The notes: generated from the letters alone by a model not told the origin. 64,000 nt of DNA from Paenarthrobacter aurescens (GCF_025421775.1 NZ_JAOEFX010000010.1:62001-126000); one strand, 5' to 3'; positions 52,132 to 61,566 are shown, numbered from the stretch's first letter. Numbers and translations are program-made.

Positions 52132-52668
52132 TCAGGCGGGTGGGCGGTGCTCCGGTGGCGGCACCCGGTGCGAGGCGAAGAAGTCCCTTAGCAGGACCGC
52201 GCATTCCTCCTCACGGACCCCGGCGTAGACCTCCACCCAGTGGTTGAGCCTGCGTTCGCGAAGGATATCGAACACTGATCCCACTGCTCCCGCTTTCTCG
52301 TCCCACGCTCCAAAAACCACGCGGGGGATACGCGCCAGGACAATGGCACCGGCACACATGGCACACGGCTCAAGGGTCACCACCAGGGTGCAGTCCTCAA
52401 GCCGCCAACCGTCACCCGAGCCACCTGCAGCCTGAGCGCGCTCCCGCAGAGAAACAGCCGCCTGGCGAATGGCCACCACCTCTGCATGGGCGGTCGGGTC
52501 CCCGTGCGCTTCCCGTTCGTTGCGTCCCGAACCCAGCACGCCGCCGTCGGGCCCCAGCACCACGGCGCCGATGGGTACGTCGTCGGTTTTCAGCGCCAAC
52601 CGGGCCTCGTCCAGGGCAAGGCCCATCCAGGCCATGTGGTCTGCGTGATACGGCTCGGTGGCGCTCAT
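52132..52668 (-). CDS. tadA: tRNA-adenosine deaminase
   Basis: A 178-residue zinc deaminase with the HAEVVAIRQA motif (proton-shuttle Glu) and EPCAMCAGAIVLARIPRVVFGA (two zinc Cys). These are the marks of TadA, which converts A34 to inosine in tRNA-Arg(ACG). The C-terminal CAVLLRDFFASHR fits too. It is divergent from upp with 22 bases between. Confidence 0.92.
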   Translation of the reverse strand: MSATEPYHADHMAWMGLALDEARLALKTDDVPIGAVVLGPDGGVLGSGRNEREAHGDPTAHAEVVAIRQAAVSLRERAQAAGGSGDGWRLEDCTLVVTLEPCAMCAGAIVLARIPRVVFGAWDEKAGAVGSVFDILRERRLNHWVEVYAGVREEECAVLLRDFFASHRVPPPEHRPPA

Positions 52669-52690
52669 GTCTCAATGATAGTTTTGGGGG

Positions 52691-53326
52691 ATGCGCACAC
52701 TCGTCGTGGACCACCCGCTGGTCGCTCACAAGCTCACCGTTCTGCGGGATAAGAACACCCCTTCACCGGTCTTCCGGCAACTCACTGAAGAACTCGTCAC
52801 CCTCCTGGCCTATGAAGCCACCCGTGAGGTCAAGACGCAGCCAGTCGAGATCGAGACCCCCGTCACGAAGACCATCGGTACGGCCTTCACCAAGCCCACT
52901 CCGCTGGTCGTCCCCATCCTGCGTGCGGGCCTTGGCATGCTCGAGGGCATGACCAAGCTGGTCCCCACCGCCGAGGTCGGCTTCCTGGGCATGGCCCGCG
53001 ATGAAGAAACCCTGGACATCATCACCTACGCCGAGCGCCTTCCTGAGGATCTCACCGGTCGCCAGATCTTCGTCCTGGACCCCATGCTCGCTACCGGCGG
53101 CACGCTGCGCGAAGCCATTAAGTTCCTCTTCAAGCGAGGCGCTTCCGACGTCACCTGCATTTGCCTGCTGGCTGCTCCGGAAGGGTTGTCCAAGCTGGAA
53201 GAAGAGCTCTCCGACGCCAACGTGAAGATCGTCCTTGCCTCGATTGACGAGAAGCTCAACGAGAAGTCGTACATCGTGCCCGGCCTTGGCGACGCCGGGG
53301 ACCGCCTCTACGGGGTGGCCGGCTAA
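52691..53326 (+). CDS. upp: uracil phosphoribosyltransferase
   Basis: A 211-residue enzyme making UMP from uracil and PRPP. The start MRTLVVDHPLVAHKLTVLRD, the VPILRAGLGMLEG motif, the PRPP loop LDPMLATGGTLREA and the C-terminal IVPGLGDAGDRLYG are all standard. Normal length. Confidence 0.98.
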   Translation: MRTLVVDHPLVAHKLTVLRDKNTPSPVFRQLTEELVTLLAYEATREVKTQPVEIETPVTKTIGTAFTKPTPLVVPILRAGLGMLEGMTKLVPTAEVGFLGMARDEETLDIITYAERLPEDLTGRQIFVLDPMLATGGTLREAIKFLFKRGASDVTCICLLAAPEGLSKLEEELSDANVKIVLASIDEKLNEKSYIVPGLGDAGDRLYGVAG

Positions 53327-53497
53327 AACATACTCGGCCCGGTTTCCCACATCTTTGGCTGTGCCGCGCTTGTAGTAACTGCGGTGGGCTCACGGGCAGC
53401 CATGCTCTGACGTTTACTTGCTTGCCAGTTCACGCCGGTGGTGCCATGACCCTAAAGCGGCGCCCATATCCCTCGTCATTCTGAGCCTCTAACTTGT

Positions 53498-53590
53498 GTC
53501 TGCTTATGGCAGACTAAGTGGTCCTGAATATGGTTCCCGTCACGTTTCGTGCCCTGAGTTCACTTCCATAGCGGGCGGACCCTCCGCCCG
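53498..53590 (+). promoter_or_regulatory. two hairpins ahead of the secreted Trp-rich protein gene
   Basis: GTCTGC / GCAGAC (53498-53514, 5-base loop) and CGGGCGGA / TCCGCCCG (53572-53590, 3-base loop) lie in the gap after upp. The second is 18 bases before the ATG and could restrict translation. 53327-53497 has no gene that I can support. Confidence 0.4.
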
Positions 53591-53608
53591 AATTGTGATG
53601 GGGGACGA

Positions 53609-54646
53609 ATGCGATTGAAACAATTCGCTGCACTCGCTAGTGCTTCGGCCATAGTCATTTCTCTGCTGGGGCCAGCGGCTGCGCAAGCCAAGGAACATGA
53701 TAAGACCGGAAAGGAAACTGCCGAGACAGCGGCCGCTGTTATCCAGGAGGCCGTGGTCTCCGCGGGCCAAGACTCGGCTGCTGCCGTGCAACCGCACGCA
53801 GAGTCGTCCGATTCGGTAACAACTAACGTCAGGGAATCGACCGTCGAAGTTTCAAAGGACGGAGGAGATGGCACTGCATTGCTGGACGGAGGCGCCGACG
53901 GGTTCCAACTCTCGTTGGAACTGCCGACGAGCGGTCAGGCAGACGATGCTGCAGTGGCCGAGGATGGTACAACCGTCTTTGCGGACCCAAACAGACATAC
54001 AGACGTTGGAATTCAAACGCTTGAAGACGGCGCCGTTCGGGCATTGACGGTCATAAATGACCGGCAAGCGCCTACCCGCTACGACTACAAAATTGATGCT
54101 CCTGAGGGCGTAGCCCTCACGCTGGCTGACGGTGGTGCTATTTCAATCAAGGGCCTGGATGGGTCGGATCAGGGCATGATCCTTCCAGCTTGGGCGGTCG
54201 ATGCGAACGGCACGGCAGTGAGAACCCATTATGAGGTGTCGGGGAATACCGTGACCCAAGTCGTGGAACATAACACGCCAGGTCTCGCATACCCAGTGGT
54301 CGCCGATCCAAAGGTCTACTACGCATGGTGGCAGCTATTCAGTTGGTCAGAATGGCGCTGGAACAGCTACTACGGCATGAATCAGCTTTCCATTGAGCTT
54401 TCTGGTTGGGGACGCTACGACGCTATCTTCAATGCTGGTCAATTCTTGAGCTCGGGTTGGAACCTTCTCCGAACGAAACATTCATCATGGATGTTTACAG
54501 CGTCCATGTGGCAGCAATGGGAATGCCATGTGCTTGGAGGGATGGCTGAATGGGGAACCTTCGACTTAGAGTACGAACGTTATTCAAATCCAAATTGGCG
54601 AAGCCGGATTGGAATGTGGCCCATATCCCAGACCTGTAACTGGTAG
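53609..54646 (+). CDS. secreted protein with Trp-rich C-terminal domain
   Basis: A 345-residue exported protein with a signal peptide cut after AQA near residue 27, an Ala/Thr/Asp-rich region, a beta-rich middle (VALTLADGGAISIKGLDG) and a C-terminal domain of about 95 residues rich in Trp and Tyr (YYAWWQLFSWSEWRWNSYYG, MWQQWECHVLGG, two cysteines). The last part resembles DUF2599-type domains of actinobacterial secreted proteins. Role unknown. GGGGGACGA precedes the ATG. The following membrane protein gene is 18 bases away. Confidence 0.75.
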   Translation: MRLKQFAALASASAIVISLLGPAAAQAKEHDKTGKETAETAAAVIQEAVVSAGQDSAAAVQPHAESSDSVTTNVRESTVEVSKDGGDGTALLDGGADGFQLSLELPTSGQADDAAVAEDGTTVFADPNRHTDVGIQTLEDGAVRALTVINDRQAPTRYDYKIDAPEGVALTLADGGAISIKGLDGSDQGMILPAWAVDANGTAVRTHYEVSGNTVTQVVEHNTPGLAYPVVADPKVYYAWWQLFSWSEWRWNSYYGMNQLSIELSGWGRYDAIFNAGQFLSSGWNLLRTKHSSWMFTASMWQQWECHVLGGMAEWGTFDLEYERYSNPNWRSRIGMWPISQTCNW

Positions 54647-54664
54647 CCAAAGGAGGACTTGGCG

Positions 54665-55135
54665 ATGCCGAGACATGCCGTGCATAAGTGGGTCCTGCTG
54701 GGAACTACGGTGTTTCCGTGGGCACTCGGATCCTACGCCGTCTACGTCACTTCGGCGCAGTTTTCCGGTCTCGGCATCTTCGAGTCCTACCGGGCATTTG
54801 AGGCCGGTTCCAACCTAGGCAATGCCTTGTGGTTCCTTCTTTGGACAGGGATCTCTGCTGCGGTGTGTTGGTTTCTTGTGCGAAGACCGGGCCCCATCGG
54901 AGCGGTTCAATCCGGGTGTCACGCACTATACTGCTACGGCACTCCGGCCGCCCTACTGGTTTTTCCAGACGCAGCCATGGGTTTCGCGGTTTCGCACGTC
55001 CGGGCGTTCACAGACGACACTGTCTTGCATTCGCCCGTGGTCGAGTTTCTTGTTGTCAGCGGCATGGGGGCTTTGGCCTGCGCTTTCGTCATGTCCCTCG
55101 TATTCAAGATAAAGAAGCCGCGTCGTGAGGCTTAG
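54665..55135 (+). CDS. membrane protein
   Basis: A 156-residue protein with four hydrophobic segments (WVLLGTTVFPWALGSYAVYV, LWFLLWTGISAAVCWFLV, VVEFLVVSGMGALACAFVM). AAGGAGG is 9 bases ahead of the ATG at 54665. It is probably co-transcribed with the secreted protein before it. No family recognised. Confidence 0.65.
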   Translation: MPRHAVHKWVLLGTTVFPWALGSYAVYVTSAQFSGLGIFESYRAFEAGSNLGNALWFLLWTGISAAVCWFLVRRPGPIGAVQSGCHALYCYGTPAALLVFPDAAMGFAVSHVRAFTDDTVLHSPVVEFLVVSGMGALACAFVMSLVFKIKKPRREA

Positions 55136-55192
55136 GCTGCCGAAATCAAAGACCCCTACCGGTTTCCGCCATGCCCCGTTAGCCTGTGGCGC

Positions 55193-55570
55193 ATGGACTG
55201 GAAACTTGAACTGGTATTTGTCCCTGTCTCCGACGTCGATCGCGCGAAGGACTTCTACGTCAACAAGGTTGGTTTCAACGCCGATTTCGATGAGCGTCCC
55301 ACGGACGGCATCCGCTTCGTGCAACTGACGCCGCCGGGTTCGGCGTGTTCCATCGCCATCGGTGAAGGTCTCACCGACGCCCCTCCGGGTTCGGCTCCCA
55401 ACCTGCAAGTGGTGGTGGCGGACATCAACAAGGCCCATGAGCACCTCAAGGCCAACGGGGTGGAGGTCAGCGATGTCGACGTCCAGGACTGGGGTCACTT
55501 TGTGTACTTCGCTGACCCTGACGGCAACCAGTGGGCGGTGCAGTACCTTCCGCAGCGGCCGAATGGCTAA
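55193..55570 (+). CDS. VOC-family protein
   Basis: A 125-residue glyoxalase-fold protein with LELVFVPVSDVDRAKDFYVNKVGF at the start and HFVYFADPDGNQWAVQYLP at the end. In place of the usual metal His and Glu it has Val and Gln at the matching points, so metal-dependent catalysis is uncertain. Confidence 0.85.
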   Translation: MDWKLELVFVPVSDVDRAKDFYVNKVGFNADFDERPTDGIRFVQLTPPGSACSIAIGEGLTDAPPGSAPNLQVVVADINKAHEHLKANGVEVSDVDVQDWGHFVYFADPDGNQWAVQYLPQRPNG

Positions 55571-55615
55571 GTCACACTTCAGCACCACCCCATGAGCGTG
55601 CGGCAGGATGGAACC

Positions 55616-56299
55616 ATGAGCCATCCTGCCGCACCCGTGCTGACCGTCCGCGCCGTCCTCTTCGACATGGACGGCACACTGGTTGATTCCACGGCGGTGG
55701 TCGAGCAAGTGTGGCTTGAGTTCTCCGAGCGCTACGGCCTGGACTACAACGAAATCCTCCGCACCTCGCACGGCGTCCAAGCCGGCGATACCGTGCGCCG
55801 TTATGCGCCCGCTGATGCTGATTTCGAAGCCTTGACGGCTGAACTTGGTGAGATGGAGCGTTCCCGGACCGACGGCGTGATCGCCCTTCCCGGGGCCGAA
55901 GCCCTGCTGGCAGGACTCCCTGATGACGCCATCGCCTTGGTCACCTCAGCAGACCGCATCCTTGCCGATATCCGCATGCAGGCGGCCGGACTCACCATGC
56001 CGTCCACTGCTGTCACCGCGGAGTCCGTCACCCGAGGCAAGCCGCATCCGGAGGGCTATCTCAAGGCGGCGGCGCTCCTGGGAGCCGACCCGGCCGACGT
56101 CGTGGTTTTCGAAGACGCACCTGCCGGTATTGCCGCCGCGCGCGCCGCGGGGATGCGGACCGTTGTGGTGGGCAAGGCCGCTGCCAGGCACAACGCGGAG
56201 CTTGAACCGGGCATGTGGTGGATCCCGGACTACTCGGCAGTGACGGTCACCGCTGTGAAGGACGACGACGGCGGGCACCTCCTGACGCTGACGCTCTAG
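55616..56299 (+). CDS. HAD-family sugar phosphatase-like hydrolase
   Basis: A 227-residue haloacid dehalogenase-type phosphatase: motif I LFDMDGTLVDST, motif II VTSADR, motif III KPHPEGYL, and motif IV VVFEDAPAGIAAARAAG. The helical cap is of the beta-phosphoglucomutase/glycerol-3-phosphatase sort. Start 55616 is preferred; an ATG at 55592 is in frame. Confidence 0.9.
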   Translation: MSHPAAPVLTVRAVLFDMDGTLVDSTAVVEQVWLEFSERYGLDYNEILRTSHGVQAGDTVRRYAPADADFEALTAELGEMERSRTDGVIALPGAEALLAGLPDDAIALVTSADRILADIRMQAAGLTMPSTAVTAESVTRGKPHPEGYLKAAALLGADPADVVVFEDAPAGIAAARAAGMRTVVVGKAAARHNAELEPGMWWIPDYSAVTVTAVKDDDGGHLLTLTL

Positions 56300-56352
56300 T
56301 ACTGCCGGGTTAAAGACTGTTCCAAGCGGTGAACCGGGCGTAGGCTGTGCGC

Positions 56353-57744
56353 ATGTCTGCGATGCCGGAGGCGTACGGTGCTGCATTGGAGCGGGCCATG
56401 GTCCACGCCGGTGATTGGCTCGCGTCGGTCCCAACACGTTCAGTCCGCCCTTCGTCCGACGCCGATGAGGTCGCCAGGAGCATCCTGCCGAGCCTCCCTG
56501 ACGAAGCCACTGATGCCGCCGAGGTAGTCGACGAGCTCGCTGCACTGGCTGAGCCCGGCCTGATGGCGATCCAGTCCGGACGGTTCTTTGGGTGGGTCAT
56601 GGGTGGAACCCTGCCCGCTGCCATGGCCGCCGATTGGCTCGTCTCCGCCTGGGACCAGAACACGGGGCTGCGCTTCGCCACTCCTGCAGCCGCTGCCATC
56701 GAGGAATCGGCCGCCGCGTGGCTTTTGGACCTTCTGAACCTACCGGCGACTGCCGACGTCGGATTCACCACTGGCGCAACCACCGCCAACTTCGTGGGGC
56801 TGGCAGCGGGCCGCCAGTACCTGATGGACGAAGCAGGGTGGGACCTCGAGGCGCTAGGCCTCAACGGCGCCCCACCCATCACCACGTTTGCAGGACGTGA
56901 ACGCCATGCCGCAGTGGATCTGGCTTTGCGGTACCTCGGCTTGGGGGCGTGCATACCTGTTGCTGCTGACGAAGAAGGCAGGATCCTGCCGGACGCACTG
57001 GCCGAGGCCATGGATCAGCAACCAGGGCCGTCGTTGGTCTGTCTCCAAGCGGGCAACCTGCATTCCGGCGCTTTTGATCCCATGGAGGAAGCCATTGCGG
57101 TGGCCCACGATCGCGGAGCGTGGGTGCACGTGGATGGCGCTTTTGGTTTGTGGGCTGCTGTCAGTCCGACGCTGCGGGCCCGCCTGGCCGGAGTGGAAGA
57201 AGCAGATTCCTGGGCCACGGATGCCCATAAGACCTTGAATGTTCCTTACGACTGTGGCTTGGCAATCGTCGCGAGACCGGAAGCCTTGAGGCGCGCTTTC
57301 AGTGTTCACACCAGTTATCTCATTGCCACGGATGCCGGGCCGGGGGATCCTTTCGAGAAAGTGCCTGAGATGTCCCGCCGGGCCCGTGGGATCCCGGTGT
57401 GGGCGGCCCTCCGCCAGCTGGGCCGGTCCGGAGTCATCGCCATGGTGGAGCGACTCGCAGCGAACGCCCGCGCATTGGCCGAGGGCCTCGCCGCGATCCC
57501 TGGGGTGGAGGTTCTCAACGACATTGCGTTCACGCAGGTATCAGTGAGCTTCGGCAGTGATGACCGTACACACCGCATCACCCAACGACTCATGGCTGAG
57601 GGAGTGGTGTGGATGTCCGGGTCGTCGTGGCGCGGCCGCGAAATTCTCCGGATCTCGGTGAGCAACTGGACTACGGACGCCGGGGACGTCGCCGCTTCCA
57701 TCGCCGCCGTTCGTGGCGCGGTGGAAGCTGAACCGGAGTCCTAG
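56353..57744 (+). CDS. PLP-dependent group II decarboxylase-like protein
   Basis: About 463 residues of fold-type I PLP enzyme related to aromatic or glutamate decarboxylases. FTTGATTANFVGL holds the phosphate-binding part, HVDGAFGLWAA the Asp that pairs with the pyridine, and SWATDAHKTLNVPYDCG the PLP lysine (near 300). Substrate unknown. A GTG at 56347 could also start it. It overlaps the convergent glycosyltransferase gene by 4 bases. Confidence 0.88.
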   Translation: MSAMPEAYGAALERAMVHAGDWLASVPTRSVRPSSDADEVARSILPSLPDEATDAAEVVDELAALAEPGLMAIQSGRFFGWVMGGTLPAAMAADWLVSAWDQNTGLRFATPAAAAIEESAAAWLLDLLNLPATADVGFTTGATTANFVGLAAGRQYLMDEAGWDLEALGLNGAPPITTFAGRERHAAVDLALRYLGLGACIPVAADEEGRILPDALAEAMDQQPGPSLVCLQAGNLHSGAFDPMEEAIAVAHDRGAWVHVDGAFGLWAAVSPTLRARLAGVEEADSWATDAHKTLNVPYDCGLAIVARPEALRRAFSVHTSYLIATDAGPGDPFEKVPEMSRRARGIPVWAALRQLGRSGVIAMVERLAANARALAEGLAAIPGVEVLNDIAFTQVSVSFGSDDRTHRITQRLMAEGVVWMSGSSWRGREILRISVSNWTTDAGDVAASIAAVRGAVEAEPES

Positions 57745-58754
57745 CCCACCACGTGGGCCGCGTGGAGGACGACGAACACCACGGCAGCGGACACCGCGGC
57801 CCAGCCAACTAAACGTCCCACCAGCCCTGTCACCGCGGACGCCGCCGTGGGTGGAGGCATGCGGCCGATGTCCCGGCGGAGCTCCCTGAAAGGAACCAGC
57901 CCCCTGCCAAGATCGCGTCCCAGGCGCGCTACGCCGCGCAGGTCGGCAAGCGCGGTGCGTACGACGTCGACACTTGAGGTGGGATCGTCGGTCCAGTCAA
58001 CGGGGACTTCGTGAACGCGCAAACCACAGCGTTCGGCGATCACCAGGAGTTCGGTGTCGAAGAACCAGCCGTCGTCCGTCGTGTGTGGAAGGATGCGGTG
58101 CGCGACGTCGGCGCGGACGGCCTTGAACCCACACTGGGCGTCGGAAAAGCGTGCCCCAAGAACCACGTGCAGCAGGAAGTTGTAGCTGCGGGAGATGAAT
58201 CCGCGGTGGGGACTGCGGGCCACCTGCGAGCTCCGTGCCAGCCGCGTGCCGACGGCGAGATCCGAATGGCCCGAGAGCAGCGGTGCCAGAAGGGGAGCGA
58301 GGGCCGACAAGTCCGTGGAAAGGTCTGCTTCCATGTAGGCGAGCACGGGTGATGGCGAGAACCGCCAGACGTGGCGGAGTGCGTTCCCGCGACCCCTTTG
58401 CTGGAATCGAACCACTCTCAGTTCAGGCAGTTCACGGGCCAAGCGCTCGGCGATCCTCAGGGTGTTGTCCGAGCTGCAGTTATCCGCCACCGTGATCCGG
58501 AAGGTATGCGGAAAGGAGTCTGTAAGGTGTCCGTGCAGCCTGCGCAGGTTCTGTTCCATGCGGGCTTCCTCATTGAACACGGGAAGGGTGACGTCCAGGA
58601 CCGGGACGGCAACGCGGGTGTCAATGGGGGAGCGTAGGGCTTGTGGCCCAGCTTGGGCAAGGCCCTGCTGTGCGGTGCTTAGCGCCGCGCCGCCGAAGCG
58701 CGCCGAGGGGAACCGTCGTGGTGGAGCGCTGGTAGATGGTTCTGTGAGCGTCAT
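57741..58754 (-). CDS. family 2 glycosyltransferase, polyprenol-phosphate type
   Basis: A 337-residue enzyme with the GT2 core (VLDVTLPVFNEEARMEQNLRRL, then ADNCSSDNTLRIAERLA, YMEADLSTD) like dolichyl-phosphate glucose or mannose synthases. The C-terminus has one hydrophobic helix (LVGWAAVSAAVVFVVLHAA). It would transfer a sugar to a polyprenol phosphate for wall or glycan building. Confidence 0.88.
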   Translation of the reverse strand: MTLTEPSTSAPPRRFPSARFGGAALSTAQQGLAQAGPQALRSPIDTRVAVPVLDVTLPVFNEEARMEQNLRRLHGHLTDSFPHTFRITVADNCSSDNTLRIAERLARELPELRVVRFQQRGRGNALRHVWRFSPSPVLAYMEADLSTDLSALAPLLAPLLSGHSDLAVGTRLARSSQVARSPHRGFISRSYNFLLHVVLGARFSDAQCGFKAVRADVAHRILPHTTDDGWFFDTELLVIAERCGLRVHEVPVDWTDDPTSSVDVVRTALADLRGVARLGRDLGRGLVPFRELRRDIGRMPPPTAASAVTGLVGRLVGWAAVSAAVVFVVLHAAHVVG

Positions 58755-58844
58755 GTTTCCAGAATGGGCCCGCCGATTAAGAGGGCTTTAGGTGGAAGCT
58801 GTGACCCCACTGTGAACCATGGACGGCACCTGTGAAACGCAAAA

Positions 58845-58908
58845 ACCGCGCCGGTTCCCGCCATCCGCTCCAGTGTGTACTGGTGCGAACGACGGGAACC
58901 GGCGCGGT
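58845..58908 (-). terminator. terminator of the SLT/Apf-like gene
   Basis: A perfect 16-bp stem (ACCGCGCCGGTTCCCG / CGGGAACCGGCGCGGT) with an inner CCAGT / ACTGG hairpin; on the minus strand it is followed by TTTTTG. Confidence 0.9.
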
Positions 58909-58924
58909 GATCAAGCAGTCTGGC

Positions 58925-59767
58925 TTAGTACCAGTTGTTTGCCAGGTGGAAGCCCAGGGCGGCTGACGGGGATCCGTAGCGTTCCTTGATGTAGTTCAGG
59001 CCCCACTTGATCTGGGTCTGGTAGTTGGTCTGCCAGTCAGCACCCGCAGTTGCCATTTTGGTAGCCGGCAGCGACTGGACAATGCCGTAAGCGCCGCTGG
59101 AAGCATTGGTGGCGGTGGTCTTCCAGTTGGATTCCTTCTCCCACAGGGTGTTCAGCGCAGTCATTTCGCTGGCGCTCCAGCCGTAGTTGCCAAGGATGCT
59201 GGCAGCGTAGGCTTTGGCGGCGGCGGGGTCGTCCACGGCCTTCGGGGCGGCGGCAGCAGCTGCTGCTTCCGCGGCGGCGGCGGCAGCAGCGGCGTCGGCG
59301 GCTTGCTTGGCTGCAGCATCAGCGGCGGCCTTTTCAGCGGCAGCCTGATCTGCAGCGGCCTTGTCAGCGGCAGCCTTCGCAGCGGCCGCTTGGTCCGCGG
59401 CGGCCTTCTCGGCAGCGGCTTTCTCAGCAGCGATCTTGTCCGCAGCAGCACGGTCAGCTGCGCCCTTTTCGGCAGCAGCATTCAGCGAAGCGGAGATCTC
59501 AGCTGACTTGTTGTTGCTGACCTGGGCGTTCGACTGGGTTTCGGCCACCCGGCTCACCTCAGGGAGGGTCAGAGCGGCATTGGCGGCCGTGCCGAGCGAT
59601 GCAACGCCCAGTGCGGCGGCAACAACACCGGCAACAACCGACATGCGGTGGCCGGACTTGCCTTGGCGGGCGGCGTTCTTGAGGACAGCCTGCGACTTGG
59701 TGAGCGGTGCGTTGTGTTCGTCGCGGTGACGCGCGGAAGGGCGCGTCTGATCGTTAAATTCAGACAT
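58925..59767 (-). CDS. secreted SLT/aggregation-promoting-factor-like cell-wall protein
   Basis: A 280-residue protein with an exported leader (VVAGVVAAALGVASLGTAANA), a long Ala/Lys/Asp helix built from AADKAAAEKAAA-type repeats, and a C-terminal lysozyme-like domain (YGWSASEMTALNTLWEKESNW, SGAYGIVQSLPATKM, WGLNYIKERYGSP, ending NNWY). The Glu in WEKESNW is the likely catalytic acid of a muralytic transglycosylase. The ATG at 59767 has GAGGT upstream; longer in-frame starts fall inside the riboswitch. Control by the c-di-AMP riboswitch ahead links it to wall turnover. Confidence 0.9.
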   Translation of the reverse strand: MSEFNDQTRPSARHRDEHNAPLTKSQAVLKNAARQGKSGHRMSVVAGVVAAALGVASLGTAANAALTLPEVSRVAETQSNAQVSNNKSAEISASLNAAAEKGAADRAAADKIAAEKAAAEKAAADQAAAAKAAADKAAADQAAAEKAAADAAAKQAADAAAAAAAAEAAAAAAAPKAVDDPAAAKAYAASILGNYGWSASEMTALNTLWEKESNWKTTATNASSGAYGIVQSLPATKMATAGADWQTNYQTQIKWGLNYIKERYGSPSAALGFHLANNWY

Positions 59768-59774
59768 GTGATTA

Positions 59775-59928
59775 CCTCTCAGCGCCTGCGGAGTTAGCTG
59801 TCGGGTTCGGATGAGGTCATCCGGCCGCGCATCACGCTGCGGCTTCACCCCAAGGGCCGGCAAAAATGCCTGGGCCCGGAGACTCTGGGTCCCCCGTCTC
59901 TGCCTCGGAGAAAGAACGGACTCCGGGA
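59775..59928 (-). promoter_or_regulatory. ydaO-yuaA (c-di-AMP) riboswitch
   Basis: The minus strand upstream of the cell-wall gene shows the ordered conserved elements of the ydaO class as found in actinobacteria: GAGGCAGAGACGGGGGACCC, then TTGGGGTGAAGCCGC, then CATCCGAACCCGACAGCTAA and CTCCGCAGGC before GAGAGGT. These riboswitches bind cyclic di-AMP and usually shut down cell-wall hydrolase genes at high ligand. The 3' end meets the ribosome-binding site. Further upstream (59929-60030) lies the probable promoter, not resolved. Confidence 0.88.
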
Positions 59929-60030
59929 AGTGGCAGAGCTCGGCGCATCCCGGATGTGGGTCAGTTGGGGCGACCCACCCTTTCGACGGTACAGGAGGTT
60001 TCCGCAGAAGTCACATTTAGGTAACAGAGA

Positions 60031-61563
60031 TCACGACGCCGGTGAGTCGCCTTGCCGGATTCGTCGTACGCGTTCGGTGCTGACGGTGGGGAGTCGAAGG
60101 GCGAACTCAGTGCGCCCCGGCCTGGACGTTACTTCGACACTTCCGCCGTGGGCTTCGACGATTGATTCCACAATGGACAGACCCAGCCCCGAGGTGCCCT
60201 CGGATCCTGACCTGGCGGTATCGGCGCGGGCAAACCGCGAGAAGATCCGGCTTTGGAAGTCTTCCGCAATGCCGGGGCCATTGTCCGTCACAGTGACCAC
60301 TGCGCTGCCGTCGGCGGAGAGCATGACGCCGGTGACCACCGTGGTGCCGGCATCAGTGTGTTTGCGCGCGTTGGACAGCAGATTGGCCAGCACCTGGTGC
60401 AGTTGCGTAGCGTCACCGCGGACCGTGACTGGCTCCTCGGGAAGTTGGAGTTGCCAGATGTGGTTCGGTGCCATGACTTTCTCGTCGCTGACAGTTTCGA
60501 TCACCAGTTGGGTGAGGTCCACGTCTGTGACCTTGACCGGCTGGCCCTCGTCCAGCCTGGCCAGCAGCAGAAGGTCCTCCACCAGCGTGGTCATGCGTTC
60601 GGACTGGCTTTGGACGCGGGCCAACGACTTCCTGCCATCGTCCGTGAAGTTTTCGGTCATCCTCAGCAGCTCTGTGTAGCCGCGGATGGCGGTCAGCGGC
60701 GTGCGCAGCTCATGAGAGGCATCCGCCACGAACTGGCGCACTTTGGTTTCGCTTTCCTGGCGGGCTTCCAGTGCGCTGGAGACGTTGTTCAGCATGAGGT
60801 TCAGCGCATGGCCAACGCTGCCGACTTCCGTTCCGGGATGGGCGGCCGACGGCGGTACGCGCACCGCAAGTGCCACCTCGCCGGCGTCGAGAGGTAGCCG
60901 CGAAACCTTCGTGGCCACCTCGGAGAGCTGCTCCAGCGGCCGCATGGTCCGGCGGATAATGACCGTGCCCACGAGCCCGATCACCACCAGGCCGCCGAGC
61001 GACACCAGCACCATGGTCCACACGAGTGAGGCTTCGGCGCTTTGCTTATCCGCAAGGGGCAAACCTGTCACGATGACGTCGTCATACGTGGTTTTGACCG
61101 CCACCAGCCTGTAGTCGCCATTGGACAGCGAGCGGTCCACGGGCCTGTTGTCCTTGGGGAGCGAGAGCAGGACCTGCTCATCGTCATTCGAGAGCGACAC
61201 GCGGTTTCCCTGGGCGTCGATCAGTCCCGAGCTTCGCACGGTTGATCCGTCGATACGGGCGTTCAGCGTTCCCGCCGCCTGGCCACGCGCCTCCAACGGA
61301 TCCGGTCTTCCCAAGGGACTGGAAGGAAAGTTCGACGGCGGCCGGCCGAAGTCATTCGCGCGGCTGGACGCCTGCTCCAACTGCCTGTCGAGCTGTTTGT
61401 TGAACACCATGTCCATGGACGCGTAGCTGACAACCCCTACGGCTCCGCAGATTGCCACCAACAAGGCCATGGCCACCAGGACCAACCGTGTGCGCAAGTG
61501 CCACGTGGAGGGGTTGAGCCAACTGCGCTGGGACGTTTTGGCCACTCCTGAAAGTGTGCTCAA
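60031..61563 (-). CDS. two-component sensor histidine kinase
   Basis: A 510-residue kinase with two membrane helices (about 28-48 and 180-205) around an outside sensor of 130 residues, a HAMP region, and HisKA with the phospho-acceptor in DASHELRTPLTAIRGY (near 284). The HATPase domain has NARKHT (N box), DNGPGI (G1) and GTSGLGLSIV (G2). It follows its response regulator with 3 bases between, so they form a pair. Signal unknown. Confidence 0.95.
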   Translation of the reverse strand: MSTLSGVAKTSQRSWLNPSTWHLRTRLVLVAMALLVAICGAVGVVSYASMDMVFNKQLDRQLEQASSRANDFGRPPSNFPSSPLGRPDPLEARGQAAGTLNARIDGSTVRSSGLIDAQGNRVSLSNDDEQVLLSLPKDNRPVDRSLSNGDYRLVAVKTTYDDVIVTGLPLADKQSAEASLVWTMVLVSLGGLVVIGLVGTVIIRRTMRPLEQLSEVATKVSRLPLDAGEVALAVRVPPSAAHPGTEVGSVGHALNLMLNNVSSALEARQESETKVRQFVADASHELRTPLTAIRGYTELLRMTENFTDDGRKSLARVQSQSERMTTLVEDLLLLARLDEGQPVKVTDVDLTQLVIETVSDEKVMAPNHIWQLQLPEEPVTVRGDATQLHQVLANLLSNARKHTDAGTTVVTGVMLSADGSAVVTVTDNGPGIAEDFQSRIFSRFARADTARSGSEGTSGLGLSIVESIVEAHGGSVEVTSRPGRTEFALRLPTVSTERVRRIRQGDSPAS

Positions 61564-61566
61564 CGC

